Assembly (NCBI GenBank): GCA_018398765.1
Contig: JAHBMJ010004793.1
Coordinates: forward strand, 37,882-78,301
DNA: 40,420 nucleotides
Source: Chromera velia
Lineage: Eukaryota > Sar > Chromeraceae
Direction of reading: 5' to 3'
Part shown: one piece after another, positions 10,679 to 21,730 of the stretch
How the letters are laid out: each line of letters opens with the position of its first letter
Numbering within the stretch: the stretch's first letter is position 1
The notes under the pieces: model-generated
Databases searched by the model: none
What the model saw: only the letters and a program-made list of their open reading frames with translations
What the model was told of the DNA's origin: nothing
Made by a program: the position numbers and the translations under genes

Positions 10679-12884
10679 ATGCTCAGACGATTTTGTTTCG
10701 CACTCTTTTTGTGTTCTCTGGCGCCTGCCAGAAGTGCGTCGCGATTGGGGGGAGCAGGAGCAGGAGCAAGCAGTCGAGAATTAGAAGAATGGAACGACAC
10801 GATTCAAGAAGCCGAGGGTTCCCTTGGATACCAAGATCTCTCAGAGACATGCAAAAAAGGTGATCCAATGATGAGAAGCATCAGCAAGACGATTCGGGTT
10901 TCTCTTGACCCCAAAGGAGATGCAACTTTGGCTTCCTCTTCCTATTTACAAAACGGAATACCCGGCAACGGATTCTCTCAACAGAGTGAGACCGCAGTCG
11001 GTTTTGCCCTGAGGCGAGGTTTAGAATTATACAGGGGGGCTGTAACCCTGACCGCTTTAGATGCACAGCATCGGCCGGGTCTTCGGAGAAGACTGACCGA
11101 TGGTTCCACTGGGTCCGACATGCAGTCAGAGAAAGAGGATATTGCAGATTGGTTCAGTGATCGGTTCAGTTCTTTGGCCCACTGTTGGAGAGTGATCCCC
11201 CACCCGTTACAGCTCTCCATGGACCACGATTTGCTCTCAATTAAACCTCCAGAGGCCTCTATTAGTGCCTTGAGCACAACACTGGACTTTTTACTTCTTG
11301 CAGACGAGAGTAACAAAGTTAATACATACGTCACCTCCCCCATAGAATCCTTCCAAAAGGATCGGATTGACGTCACCAATTCCATCATGAAATACACCCG
11401 CAGAGGACGGTGGGGTGGTGTGACTTTCGGCAGAGCAGAGGCCCCAGTCGTCCTCGAGGTTATTCCATCGGGGGCACAAGGAACGACCACCTGCTTTGGA
11501 GACCCATCGGTAAGTAGATATGAATATATACGCATGAAGTTATGTATATATGCAATGCCTTGACGTTTGTTGAGCTTTCTCAAAGGCTCAGGAGCATGGA
11601 CAGATATGATACCTATGCATCTGCAATACAGAGGGGTTTTCTTCGCACTTTTGTCACCTTCATTCTTGGGCGCAGATTCAAAAAAGACCGTTTCTTATGA
11701 AACGATCGATTGAGTGGTTGTCAATGAATATATATACATACATATTTTTTCTTGATGGAGCGCAGATTCCGGCAGCGACGAAGCCCAATGACTTAAGAGG
11801 ATTGAAGACAGGACTGGCAGGAGCACTGGGCAAGATGACCAAAGTCGCATCGTGTCTCCTCAGTGGGCCTCGTTCCCTTTCTGTCGTCTTCAAGGCCTGG
11901 GCAGGGGAAGCACAGCACAATCTGTCTGTTCAGATGAATCGAAAGAAGAAGAGGTTGACAGTTGGCGCATTCGCTCTTGAAAACTCACGAGGTAAAACGA
12001 TGGAGGGCATCGGAATCGATATGAGGGCCTCGACATTTCATTCCCTCAGCGCTCTGGAATCGACTGCCCACAGTCCCGCGGGGGAGGGATCAGGGTCAGA
12101 TTCTTCAGCAAGCAGTTGTGCAGATTCTGCAGGGATCTCCTTTGCACACTCTCCCCTGGAAGTTTGGACTACAGGGGTGACCACTGCAGAAACCTGCGGG
12201 GGATTCTGGGTGCCCCCCGTCAGATCTATCCGCCTTCCTGTTCTCCTCACTGCAAAGGAAATTTCGCTCACACTGCGCGCACTGCCTACCGCCGTGACTG
12301 CCCATGTCCCCTCGTTTCTCCAGACTCAGACCCTTGACTTATGTGGGTATTGGGACGAAAGCTCAGGAGAGTGCGTGTGCAATCGCTTTGCTGATAAATT
12401 CTCCCTCGTTTACGTGACCCAAAAACATCCACCGTCTCCCGCCATCCTTGGTGGACATGGTCATGCCTCCCACCCCCCCTCTGCAATCATCCCCCACCTC
12501 CACAGACCGACGCTTGTCACAATTTTTGCCCCTTTGTTCTACCACCCCACGACTACACCGTCAGTCTCCCACCTCCACCAGAGGGAGCTACCACAACCAA
12601 CCGAAAACATCCACGCAGAGACAAATACAACAACGGGACCAAGCAGCGCCTTCGACCGGAAGCACACTCACTGGCGCCACCGACAGTATCGACCCCCCCA
12701 CAGATACGTGGATGATCACTGGAGTAACCGCACTGCCCGATTCGAAGACCACGCAGCCCTCTCTCTCCACCCACTGGCTCTATCGATGGGGCCACATGTG
12801 AACCTCCACTGGCTCCTTGCTTTCCTTGTCACCAACTGTATTTTCATCTGCGCCGGGCTCGTGTTCATGGGGTCAGTTGGGTAG
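10679..12884 (+). CDS. Secretory or type I membrane protein of unknown family
   Basis: Two exons, 10679-11509 and 11766-12884, join in phase 0 through a canonical intron (TCG|GTAAGT ... GCGCAG|ATT), giving 649 residues. The start at 10679 is chosen because a classic signal peptide follows at once (LRRFCFALFLCSLAPARSAS). A hydrophobic stretch near the C-terminus (WLLAFLVTNCIFICAGLVFM) is a probable membrane anchor with only a few residues after it. Between them is a Ser/Thr-rich region, a small Cys cluster (LCGYWDESSGECVCNRF), then a His/Pro-rich segment of low complexity from about 12420 to 12790. I recognise no enzyme or named domain. Part of the His/Pro segment (12448-12801) is also open in the +1 frame as a Ser/Thr/Pro-rich sequence, so the true frame there deserves a transcript check. 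It lies 0.9 kb upstream of the membrane-anchored kinase on the same strand; any functional link is unproven. Confidence 0.65.
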
Positions 12885-12964
12885 TTTGAACCATTTTCTC
12901 TTTTAGAAAGACAAATTTGGTGAGTGCCCTGGCAAAGTCCGTTGTTCTCATTCGCATTCTTTTA

Positions 12965-13025
<61 letters not shown>

Positions 13026-13042
13026 CCTCCCTCCCTCTCTCT
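12965..13042. repeat. (CT)n microsatellite
   Basis: A CT repeat with one interruption, ending in a short CCCT run. It sits between two plus-strand genes. Confidence 0.96.
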
Positions 13043-13160
13043 GGTGGTGCTTCTGATGCCGGCCAGTCGTTCATGCAGCGCTCTCGACACGCATCGGGAA
13101 GAGAATTCTATGAGCTTCATATTGGATTGATTCTGTCAGTATGAAACATACACACTTGGT

Positions 13161-13243
13161 CACTCACTCACTCACTCACTCATTCACTCACACACTCACT
13201 CACTCACTCAATCACTCACTCACTCACTCACTCACTCACCCAC

Positions 13244-13274
<31 letters not shown>

Positions 13275-13335
13275 CGCAGACAGACAGACAGACAGACAGA
13301 CAGACACGCAGACAGACAGACAGACAGACAGACAG
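13161..13335. repeat. Compound (CACT)n(CAGA)n microsatellite
   Basis: Tetranucleotide CACT repeats (13161-13239) pass into CAGA repeats (13243-13335), the latter interrupted by two CACG units. It lies upstream of the phosphagen-kinase gene. Nothing else is recognised between 12885 and 13650. Confidence 0.96.
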
Positions 13336-13762
13336 ATGCATGCCGAAATTTCTTCGCATCATCCCTTCAAGATCCTCACTTAGATGCTTCATACGAAGCT
13401 AGGCAGGCAGAGAAAGAGAAGACAGACAGGGCAAGACAGGTAGAGAGAGAGCAGGCAGACAGAAGAAAGACATTTCGTTCGACGGAGAAAAAAGAAACAC
13501 TCCCCCCCTCCTAACCTTATACCCAGCCCACCTCACCCCCCCGCGATGCACATCTGCCCAGGTGTTTCGTGCCGGGCCTTCTGTGTATTTGACGGCCCTC
13601 TCAGCCCCCACTGCTCAATTCAATAAATTCAATCAACCGCTTGTTGTTTGCAGGGCCTGTGTTTACGACTCCCACGCAAAGCCCTCTCAGACCACCTCCC
13701 AGCGCAGAAACTTTCGTTCCGTGCTCTACGATCCCATTATTCGACACACAGGCAAGGAAGAC

Positions 13763-16612
13763 ATGGCACTCCGCGTTGCAGGAGAGCAAACACAGGAAGA
13801 CAGAGAGAGAGAGCTTCACGACAGAGTCACCATAGCCTCAATGAATCCACACGCCGCCCACCCTGGCGCATCCCAACACAAAGTCAAATCCAAGACCACA
13901 GAACCGCAGTCCGTAAAAAAAAGCTCGGCAGAGAAGGACATCGGCACACGGACCCTCCGTCCCATCGAACCCCCTACTGTCTCCAAGACCTTCCTCAGGG
14001 GAGTGGCCTTCATTCTGTTGATGCTCTTGCCGACAGCTGCCTCGGCCGTTGAGACTCTTGGCGGCTCCATTGTGCGACCGCTGCTGTTGTTTCCCCCCCA
14101 ATATGACCCTATTCCCCCCTACAGCTGTCCCTTCTTGGCCGAACACGGGGGACAGCTGCGAGTGCTCCCCCCCTCTCGCCAACCCATGACCCTAGACCCA
14201 CCGGGCACTCTATGCGACGTGTGGCGGGACCGAAGGAACCCCACGGAGTGGGTGGTCTCATCTCGGAAGCAGAAGAAGAAGCCGGGTTCACAATGTCGTG
14301 TGTGTACAGAGCATCCCACCATGCTCATCTTCCCAGACAATTGGGAGGACGTGAAGAGTGTCATGCCAGATGCCCCACAAAGCGAGTGGAGAGCAATCGT
14401 ACACAGAGCCCACAAACCTCCGACACAGAGCATTGATTCCTCCTTTCAGATTTTCGCTCCTCTTGTGGTCCTTCTGATTCTCTTCTCGTTGTGCCATGAG
14501 AAGAAAAAACCCTCTGTGAGTGCCTTCAAATGCACTTCGACTGTTGCCTCTCCAAAGTGCCCACAATCACAGAGCCCTGCCTCCCCCAGTGGCACGCCGC
14601 TGTCTGTTTCTGTCCGCAGCTTTGGCATGGCACTTCCACCGCCGCGAGCACCTGTCGTGTTCTCAGAGGCCTTCCACGCATCATCGCCTCCCCCGTCTTC
14701 CATAGCAGAGACAGAGCACTTTCCCCAGTCAGAATCCGGCACTCCCGCAGCCCCTTCTTCTCCTTCCTTGGCACCCCATCAGCCGTCTGACGAGGGAGTG
14801 GAAGAGCGTGTTCAGCAGCTGTCTCTCTCCATTGACCTTTGCAGCAATTGGGAGGAAGCGGGGGGTGCCTTTCAGGAGTTGGAGACGATTTTGGCCCTTG
14901 AGTGCGTCAGGGAAGATCTTTCCATCCAAACGCTCGTCAATCTCCAAAGAAGAAAGACGCAGCTATTGGATGAAGGAAGGACTACAGGCTGGTTTGTTCG
15001 GTTTTTCTCCCCTGCAGTCTTCTGGGCCGCCTCACAGCAGCAGCGATACGATTATGTGTGTATCTGGGTGTCAAACCTTAATGGGGGAAATGGCTGTATG
15101 TTGGGGGGGGCCAGTGACCTCGAAGTCTTCAATGCAAGTCTCGGCCCCCTTGTGCGATCTGTCCATGGTGTAGGGGGTGACACCATTCAGCCAGAGCCTC
15201 AACTCGACGGCAGTCATCTTCCCCTTCCGTCTCTTCTTTCATTCAGAATGCCCCTATCTCTTCGGATCAGGGTTGCACGAAACGTCACACACTTCCCCCT
15301 GCCTGCCCGAATGTCCCCGGCGCAGAGACAGCATCTCTTGGAAGTTGTGGAGGAGGTCCTGATGGGGTGTGAGCAGGGAGACTTTTACAGGACAGCTGAG
15401 GTGGATGAGGAGGAATTGGAGAGTCTGGTGGACGCACGGATTCTGTTTCCCCCCCCGAGCGCCTACTTCCAGGCAGGAGGAATCGGGAGGGACTGGCCGA
15501 TCGGAAGAGGGGGGTTCATTTCAGACGATCGGGTTGTTCGTGTCTGGGTGGGGGAAGAGGACCACTTGCGTGTCCAGGTTGTTTCAATCTCACTCGAGAT
15601 TCCCTCTTTATATGCACGCCTCTGCCGTGTTCTGTCCGCGTTAGAGAGGGGGCTCCAGTCAAGACTCGGGGACTGGGGGGGGTCGTATGCCAGATCGCCA
15701 GAGTTTGGATATGTGACCTCGTGCCCAACGAACGTTGGCACAGGCATGCGAGCTTCCGTGCTTGCCCCCCTTCCCCTTCTCAGCGGGTACGGCATCCTCA
15801 ACTTCTGGTGTCCCAGGCTCGGGCTCCAGGTGAGGGGCCAGAGAGGAGAGAGCAGCCAAGTCGGGGATGATGGCTCTGTCGATCTCTCCCCAACACAGCG
15901 CTTCGGGCTGTCAGAGAAAGAAGTTCTGTCTCTGTTGGTTGTGGGGGTCCAACATCTTCTGTTTGCCGAGCGAGAAATGGAAAGGTGCGTCCTCGGCCCT
16001 TTGCGCTGCGTGGTGAACCTTCCACGCAGATCGCCTCACGAGTCTGCCGCTATCTGCGTGTGCGGCTCAATGCATGAGGGACAGTCACTAGATGAGGGAG
16101 AGGCACAGGTTCCTGCGCTGGAAGCAGAGGGGCATGGAGAGGCACCCCTTGTTGTTGCCCCGCCAGGCTTTGAGGGAGGGGGCGAGGTAGAAGGGGAAGG
16201 ACCCCTTGTTGTTGCCCCGCCTGTGTTCGTGGCAGGGGGTGGCAGAGAGGCACCCAGAGTTTGTCCCTCTCGGGTTGCAAGTGGGGCGCTGCCATGGGCT
16301 GTTGAGAAGGAGAAGAGGAAGAAGGACAGAGAAGAGAGAGACCGCCGGAACTCTGACGAATTGAGGGAGAAGCAGAGGAAGGTGAAGTCGATACGAGAGG
16401 TGCGAGAAGCCCGGAAGGAGATTCAGGCCGTGAACGTGCGACGGATGAGTGACGTTCACTCAAGTGAGAGAGAGAAGAGAAAGAGAGAACGAGAAGAGAG
16501 ACAACGCCGCGAATCCTTCGATCTGCAAAACAGAAAGGAGAAAGTCAAAGAGAGAAAGAGCGCTCGGGATGAGGCAAAGAACACTCGGCGGTGCAGCCTT
16601 GTTCACAGATGA
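13763..16612 (+). CDS. Membrane-anchored phosphagen (ATP:guanidino) kinase
   Basis: 949 residues from the first in-frame Met at 13763. The frame is open further upstream, and a good acceptor at 13653 (TTGTTGTTTGCAG) may add a 5' exon. Domains in order: Lys/Arg/Ser-rich N-terminus; hydrophobic segment 78-97; a loop of about 130 residues with five Cys; second hydrophobic segment 229-244; Ser/Pro-rich linker; phosphagen kinase domain about 445-735; Pro/Gly linker with a repeated PLVVAPP motif; and a charged coiled-coil-like tail 848-944. Catalytic features kept: RxR at 501-503, VWVGEEDHLR (595-603), the signature CPTNVGTG with the reactive Cys654, Arg663, and RGxxGE at 691-696. The family moves phosphate reversibly between ATP and a guanidino compound. 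Typical arginine kinases are soluble and about 350-360 residues, so the two membrane segments and the tail are unusual. The substrate-binding N-lobe is diverged, so I do not name the guanidine. Four RRxS sites lie in the tail. Confidence 0.88.
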   Translation: MALRVAGEQTQEDRERELHDRVTIASMNPHAAHPGASQHKVKSKTTEPQSVKKSSAEKDIGTRTLRPIEPPTVSKTFLRGVAFILLMLLPTAASAVETLGGSIVRPLLLFPPQYDPIPPYSCPFLAEHGGQLRVLPPSRQPMTLDPPGTLCDVWRDRRNPTEWVVSSRKQKKKPGSQCRVCTEHPTMLIFPDNWEDVKSVMPDAPQSEWRAIVHRAHKPPTQSIDSSFQIFAPLVVLLILFSLCHEKKKPSVSAFKCTSTVASPKCPQSQSPASPSGTPLSVSVRSFGMALPPPRAPVVFSEAFHASSPPPSSIAETEHFPQSESGTPAAPSSPSLAPHQPSDEGVEERVQQLSLSIDLCSNWEEAGGAFQELETILALECVREDLSIQTLVNLQRRKTQLLDEGRTTGWFVRFFSPAVFWAASQQQRYDYVCIWVSNLNGGNGCMLGGASDLEVFNASLGPLVRSVHGVGGDTIQPEPQLDGSHLPLPSLLSFRMPLSLRIRVARNVTHFPLPARMSPAQRQHLLEVVEEVLMGCEQGDFYRTAEVDEEELESLVDARILFPPPSAYFQAGGIGRDWPIGRGGFISDDRVVRVWVGEEDHLRVQVVSISLEIPSLYARLCRVLSALERGLQSRLGDWGGSYARSPEFGYVTSCPTNVGTGMRASVLAPLPLLSGYGILNFWCPRLGLQVRGQRGESSQVGDDGSVDLSPTQRFGLSEKEVLSLLVVGVQHLLFAEREMERCVLGPLRCVVNLPRRSPHESAAICVCGSMHEGQSLDEGEAQVPALEAEGHGEAPLVVAPPGFEGGGEVEGEGPLVVAPPVFVAGGGREAPRVCPSRVASGALPWAVEKEKRKKDREERDRRNSDELREKQRKVKSIREVREARKEIQAVNVRRMSDVHSSEREKRKREREERQRRESFDLQNRKEKVKERKSARDEAKNTRRCSLVHR

Positions 16613-18289
16613 GCATCGGCACCATGCTTTGGCCTGTCTGTTCTTCCACCCACTCACCCATCGTTTGCTTCATCCATCAATTCATTAATTCCCTCATTGT
16701 AAATAGACCCATAAAAGGAGTGCAAAAGTCGAGCAAGATAGGATGCTTGCAGAAAGTGAAACAAACCAACATCCTTCAAGAGTTGCCCGCACGTGTCATT
16801 TAGCCATCTGTATGTGCCACTTTCAAGCATTCTTCGTTTTTGCTGGGCTTGCTCCTCTCTACGGAAAACCCACAGTTCTTTTCTTCCAATCGATCGTGCC
16901 CTGCTGCAGTAGCTTTCTTTCTTGCTGTGCTTCCGAGACTCTCTGTCTCTTCTGTCTCTCTCACCTCGCTCTTTTCATCTATTTCTTCATCAATAATTCT
17001 GTAACAGTTCTTTCTCTTTCTTCCCAAGTGCATCAGAGAAAAGGGACCGTTGGCGTTTGAAGTCGTTGTCTTGATTCTTGAAACAAAAATCAATTAAGGG
17101 AAGGGGAAAAGGGGAGGAGCTGCACGAACGAAGAATCTAATCAGACGACGCGACTATCTGCACTGCACTGCACTGCGTGTCTCTGTCGAGGCCCAGCAGT
17201 ACATGCATGAGTGACTCTGAAAGGACCGACCAGACTTGAACTGCGATCCTGACAGGGAATTAAGGGAGCAAGACGAGGAGGATTGAAAGGGAGGAAATAT
17301 TTGGATTGAGCCAGCCTCGAAAGAGGGACTAGTCATGGAGGGAGTAGGGAGGACGGGTGGGAGGGAATCTTTTGGGAAATTGAAAATAGTAGAGAAGGAA
17401 GCGGGGCCGGGAGTGTTCCGACCCACCCACCGAATGTGCGAACCAACTATGGGAAGGAGGGTGTTGTCGATTATCTGTCTTCTTTGTGCGTCTCCCTGCC
17501 CCTCAAGATGAGTAGTAGAGAGTGCAGAAGAAAGGCTCTGCGTGTTTCTCTGTCCTGACTCCTGTGCAAGTGTTCGAAGTCTACTCTTCTGCCTCACAGT
17601 TTCGATGCGGTAGTCTGAGACCGTGAACGAGATCATGAAGTCTTAGAACCTACCATCGATCAGAAAGGTGAGAATTACGAGAGGACACTTGTGAGCAAGG
17701 TTCACATTATATGGGCTTGAGCAGAGCCGTTGAAACAGGCAAGAGACCTCAAAAAGCCCAATGTGAAGCAGGCTCTCGCAGAGTGAGCCGCTGCTGCTGA
17801 CTGCCCTCCCTCCCTTCCTCCCTTTCTGTTCCCTTTTCTCTCTTTGTCTATCCCTTTTCTCTGCTTTTGTTAACCGCTGTCGTGATTTTAGATTGTTGAT
17901 CGATTTTGATTGAGAAAAAGGGGCATGGGAAGGGATGAATTAAATGAAGAGGGAATAGGGATGGATGGGTGAATGCGGGAAGTTCTTTATTTAAACCACT
18001 TTGAGACGAGGTTTTTTACTTGAACAAATATTAAATCAATGAAGAAGCAAGATGAGTATGTCTCTCAATTCAGTAATTGATCTAACTGAAAGTGCCCCCG
18101 CTGCATTGGTCACGCATCAATTGCATCATTCCTGATGATCGAAAAACCTCTCCTCATATCTGGTAATTAAGTTTCGTTGTTCCTTCTCCATCCCTAGCTG
18201 TGCATCCCGGAACTTTGGCGAGAAGGGAAGACAGCCGGAGAGAGGGAAAGGGGGCGAATGAATGAGAGAGATTCAAGATTGGTCAAGGC
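16613..18289. other. Kinase 3' flank, no supported gene
   Basis: Contains a CATCCATCAATTCATTAATT stretch just after the kinase stop and pyrimidine-rich segments. A minus-strand open frame at 17154-17636 (160 codons) has no recognisable domain, a Ser-rich composition and no splice context; it may be chance. Confidence 0.4.
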
Positions 18290-21200
18290 ATGCATTTTGA
18301 CTCAAGGAGGCTCACATGCAGGGGAAAAATTGAAAACAAAAGAAAACGGAGAGGCAGGTGCCCATGTCTTGAGGATGGGCTCGCAATCTCGATCTGTCCA
18401 AGAACTTCTATGGCATCTCTGAGTCACCGCTCAACAAAAAAGGAACACTCCCGTATCCACCCCGCATCGCTCGTATCTCACGTCTCTTCGCTGTTTAATT
18501 CAATTAAAAGTCCGTTCATTCCACCCTTATCCCCCCCCCGCCTTAATTTTCCTCCACGTCTTCCTTCGATCTGTGGCTCTGATCGATCTCATGCAGAAGG
18601 ATGTGCGAACCGACAAGGCCCGTCTGTTTTCTTTTCACAATCAACAGACAGACAGACAGACAGACAGGTTGGACACGACAGAGGATTGTGATGGACATGC
18701 CTTTTTCCGGACACAGTGGCCTTGCGATATGTGATCAGCAAGAGCACACTGGGAGACATGCAACGGTCTGTCTAGCTGCAAAGCCTCCTTTCCCTCCACG
18801 CCATCCGAGCCTGCCCCTACCCTAGCCTAGCTGTCCTCATGACGTACCTCCCTCCGTTCTTCATGGACCTCGTCCTTGCAGAAGGGTCTGAGTTCGTCTT
18901 TGGGGGGACACGAAATTTTTGAACCACCAATTCAGGAAAGAACCTATTTTCGTCATTGCATGTCAGCCAGGAAAGAAAGAAGAGAGAGGGAATTAAAGTG
19001 GGGGGATTGGACCCGATCGAATTCACTCCAGATGCTAGTTGTATGTGCAGTTCGTTTCATGGCACAGCGATACATCGGTTGTATGAGTCTCTGGGTGTGA
19101 GGGGGGATTATGGCCATAAAATGGGGGCGACTTCTTCCGATCACGCGGCCAGGAATCGGCTTTCTCCGTGAACAATGACAAAGGAAGTTGCATGCGTGAA
19201 GACCGTTTGTTCATGCATTCAACGTTGCGTCCTTTCTCTCTTCTTTTGTAACTTCTTTTTGTCATTTCCGATCCCTCACTGATGTCTTTTTTGTTTCATA
19301 CGGGACGACATCTTTTTTCTAGGCCCGACCGTTTCAGCTCTCTCTTCTTCTGTTGGGGGGCTGTGTGGTGCCTCTCTTTTAGGACTTGGGTGGGGCGGGG
19401 CGGGGCAACTTGAAGGGAGGAAAGAACAGAGCGTAGATCGCAAAAAACGAGCAGATGCAGAGCGATGCTGATAGCCAGAGCTAAGAAACGATGTGGGACA
19501 GTCCTCTTGCTTCGCTTTTCTTTTTTTTTGTCCTTGTTTTGCTGTTTTCCATGCAGCCGCTCCCCCTTCTATCGTTCCACCAGCACGTCATTCTGTCGGT
19601 CTTTTTTGCTACTTGTTCGTTTTGCCATTTGTCTTTTTTCAACTTGGAGGAGCGGTGTGATCTCTATCAAGGGTCTGTTTCTGTACTTTTACTTTTTTTC
19701 TTCCCTTTGAAGTATTGTGTTTTGCCAAATGGACATGCAGTCAAAATCCTGATCGACCCTGATTTTGTCCTGTAGACTTTTGGGAGCGGAACCAGGTAAA
19801 GCGGAGAAGGACAAACATGCACCACGTCACTTCTTCTCCGTTTGACCAAACACCAAAGAAAGCGAGGGGAAGGTGGTCTTTTATTCAAAGGGACTCCAGG
19901 TTTCACACACCATACCTTTAGAGTCCCAGTAAGGAGCCAAACAGAAAAAACAAGCAGAGAGGCTAAAATACTATCTTGTGTGTCCGATGCTTCTTGTCTT
20001 GGCGGACCTCCATCGAAGTGAGAATGACATTTTCCAACTTCTGCTGCTTGAAACTCCGACCTGCAATGCCAGTCTGCAGTTTTTAGAAGGTGAACACCTG
20101 CCATCCCTTTCTTCTTTCATTTCTTTTCATTTCTCCTTCGTTCGTTCGTTCGGTCAGTCGGTCGTTCGTTCGTTTGTTTGTTTCTTTTTTTTTTATTTCG
20201 TACTTTCTTGTGCAGACTTGCTGGCAGGTTGAGGCTTCTTCGGTATCCTTGCTTGCAGACTGCTTTTCTTTTTCATTCTTTTTTTTTTTGTTTCTTGCTT
20301 CGGCAGACTTGCTGGCAGGTTCCCTAGATTCCGCTTTTTCTTCTCTCTGGCCGTGAGTGTGTGTGTGTGTGTGTATGTATGTGTGTGTGTGTATGTGTGT
20401 GTGTGTGTGTGTATGTGTGTGTATGTATGTATGTACGTGTGTGTGTGTGTGTGTGTGCGTGTGTGTGTGCGCGTGTGTTGACCTGGAGGGAAAGGGGAAC
20501 ACTTGCCTTCAGTACACATTTAAGACACCAAATGCTTTCAGGCGAGTAGAATGGATACCATTCCATTCCTGCATGGGCACTTCTCTCGATCTTTCTGTCT
20601 CTTCTTGAGCTGGCATTATCCCCCCAGCACTCTGCTCCGTCCCTCTTGCACGGTGTCTCTCATCTTCGAAGGTGTGTCCGATCAAGTTTGAACAAAAAAC
20701 GGGAAAGGAAGGATGACCACAATTAAGGGGGAGCACCTTATTCGCCGCTGCCTTTTCATGTGTGGTCGAAAGTTTCTTTTCGTTTGTCCGTGGCCATGCA
20801 GCCAGATGGGCTGACAGTGTCGAGTGTTCGGTTCTCTCTCTCACGAACGGATTTGGGTGGTCCTCGCAGTGGTGACTTTCTTTTTATAATCACATGCAGG
20901 AAGACTTATGCCTCTTCCATTCCCCACACCTATTCCATTGATTGATGGTCACATGCTGATTGAAATCGGCAGGGAGGACAGAAAGCGGCAGAACGAGTTT
21001 TCAGGAGGGAGGGACTTCACGATCAGAAAAGGTCCTTCGATCGATCCAAGATTGGCCGTATGCATGTGAGGTGGGGAGCCTCTGCTGGCATTTTCTTTCT
21101 ACTCCATCATGGCACGTCCTTCAGTCTTGCCTGGCCGAAACACGTTATGCACTGCCAGCTGTCTGCTCATCGAAGCACTGCTTGTTCGTCTCCGTGTTGG

Positions 21201-21730
21201 ACTTCGTGACTTCACTCAATCGATCTCACTTGTTTTTTTCTGCTGCAATGGAAGACGCTGGAGAAATGAAAAAAAAAGAGGATTTGATTTTTGTGAGGGG
21301 AAATCCAGATCGAACTTGCAAAGCACTTCAGGTTTGATCGGCCCTTCCTGCGTGGTCCGAATTGCTGTGCGTGTCTCATATTGAGGTGTCGACAACGGAA
21401 ATGCAGGGATGTGTCCAGGGGCCTCTGCGTTTCTTTTGTTCGGTAGTTCTTCTCCCTCCACTTCTTTCCTCCGATCTTCTTTTTTTTTTGCGCAATGTGC
21501 TGATGGCATCCACAGGACCGTTGCTCAACAATTGGTTGAAAAGAACCGCAAGAGAAATGTCTCTTGTACCTCCTTGTTTTCAGGGTTGCATGGTCGTAAC
21601 AGTCGAGGCAGAAGAGCCTGGAGAGGGAGAAAACATCTACTTTTTTTTTTTTTTCCGGGTACTTTCGCTTTTGCATGCATGACCTTCCCAAAACTTGAAC
21701 TGCTTCGACGTACCTAGCTGTGCCACAGTC
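18290..21730. other. T-rich, gene-poor region, plus strand pyrimidine-biased
   Basis: Long plus-strand runs of T/C repeatedly end in TGCAG or GGCAG (for example near 19554, 20217, 20260, 20308 and 20898). They resemble splice acceptors, yet none opens into a convincing exon. The phrase CAGACTTGCTGGCAGGTT occurs twice (near 20213 and 20305). This could be an intron-rich or untranslated part of an unrecognised gene, or a non-coding transcript. No protein family is recognised. Confidence 0.35.
20356..20478. repeat. (GT)n microsatellite
   Basis: GT repeat interrupted by GTAT units and by GC near its end. Confidence 0.96.

Noticed and set aside
17154-17636. Minus-strand 160-codon open frame
   Set aside because: Ser-rich, with no domain and no splice or start context; it could be chance.
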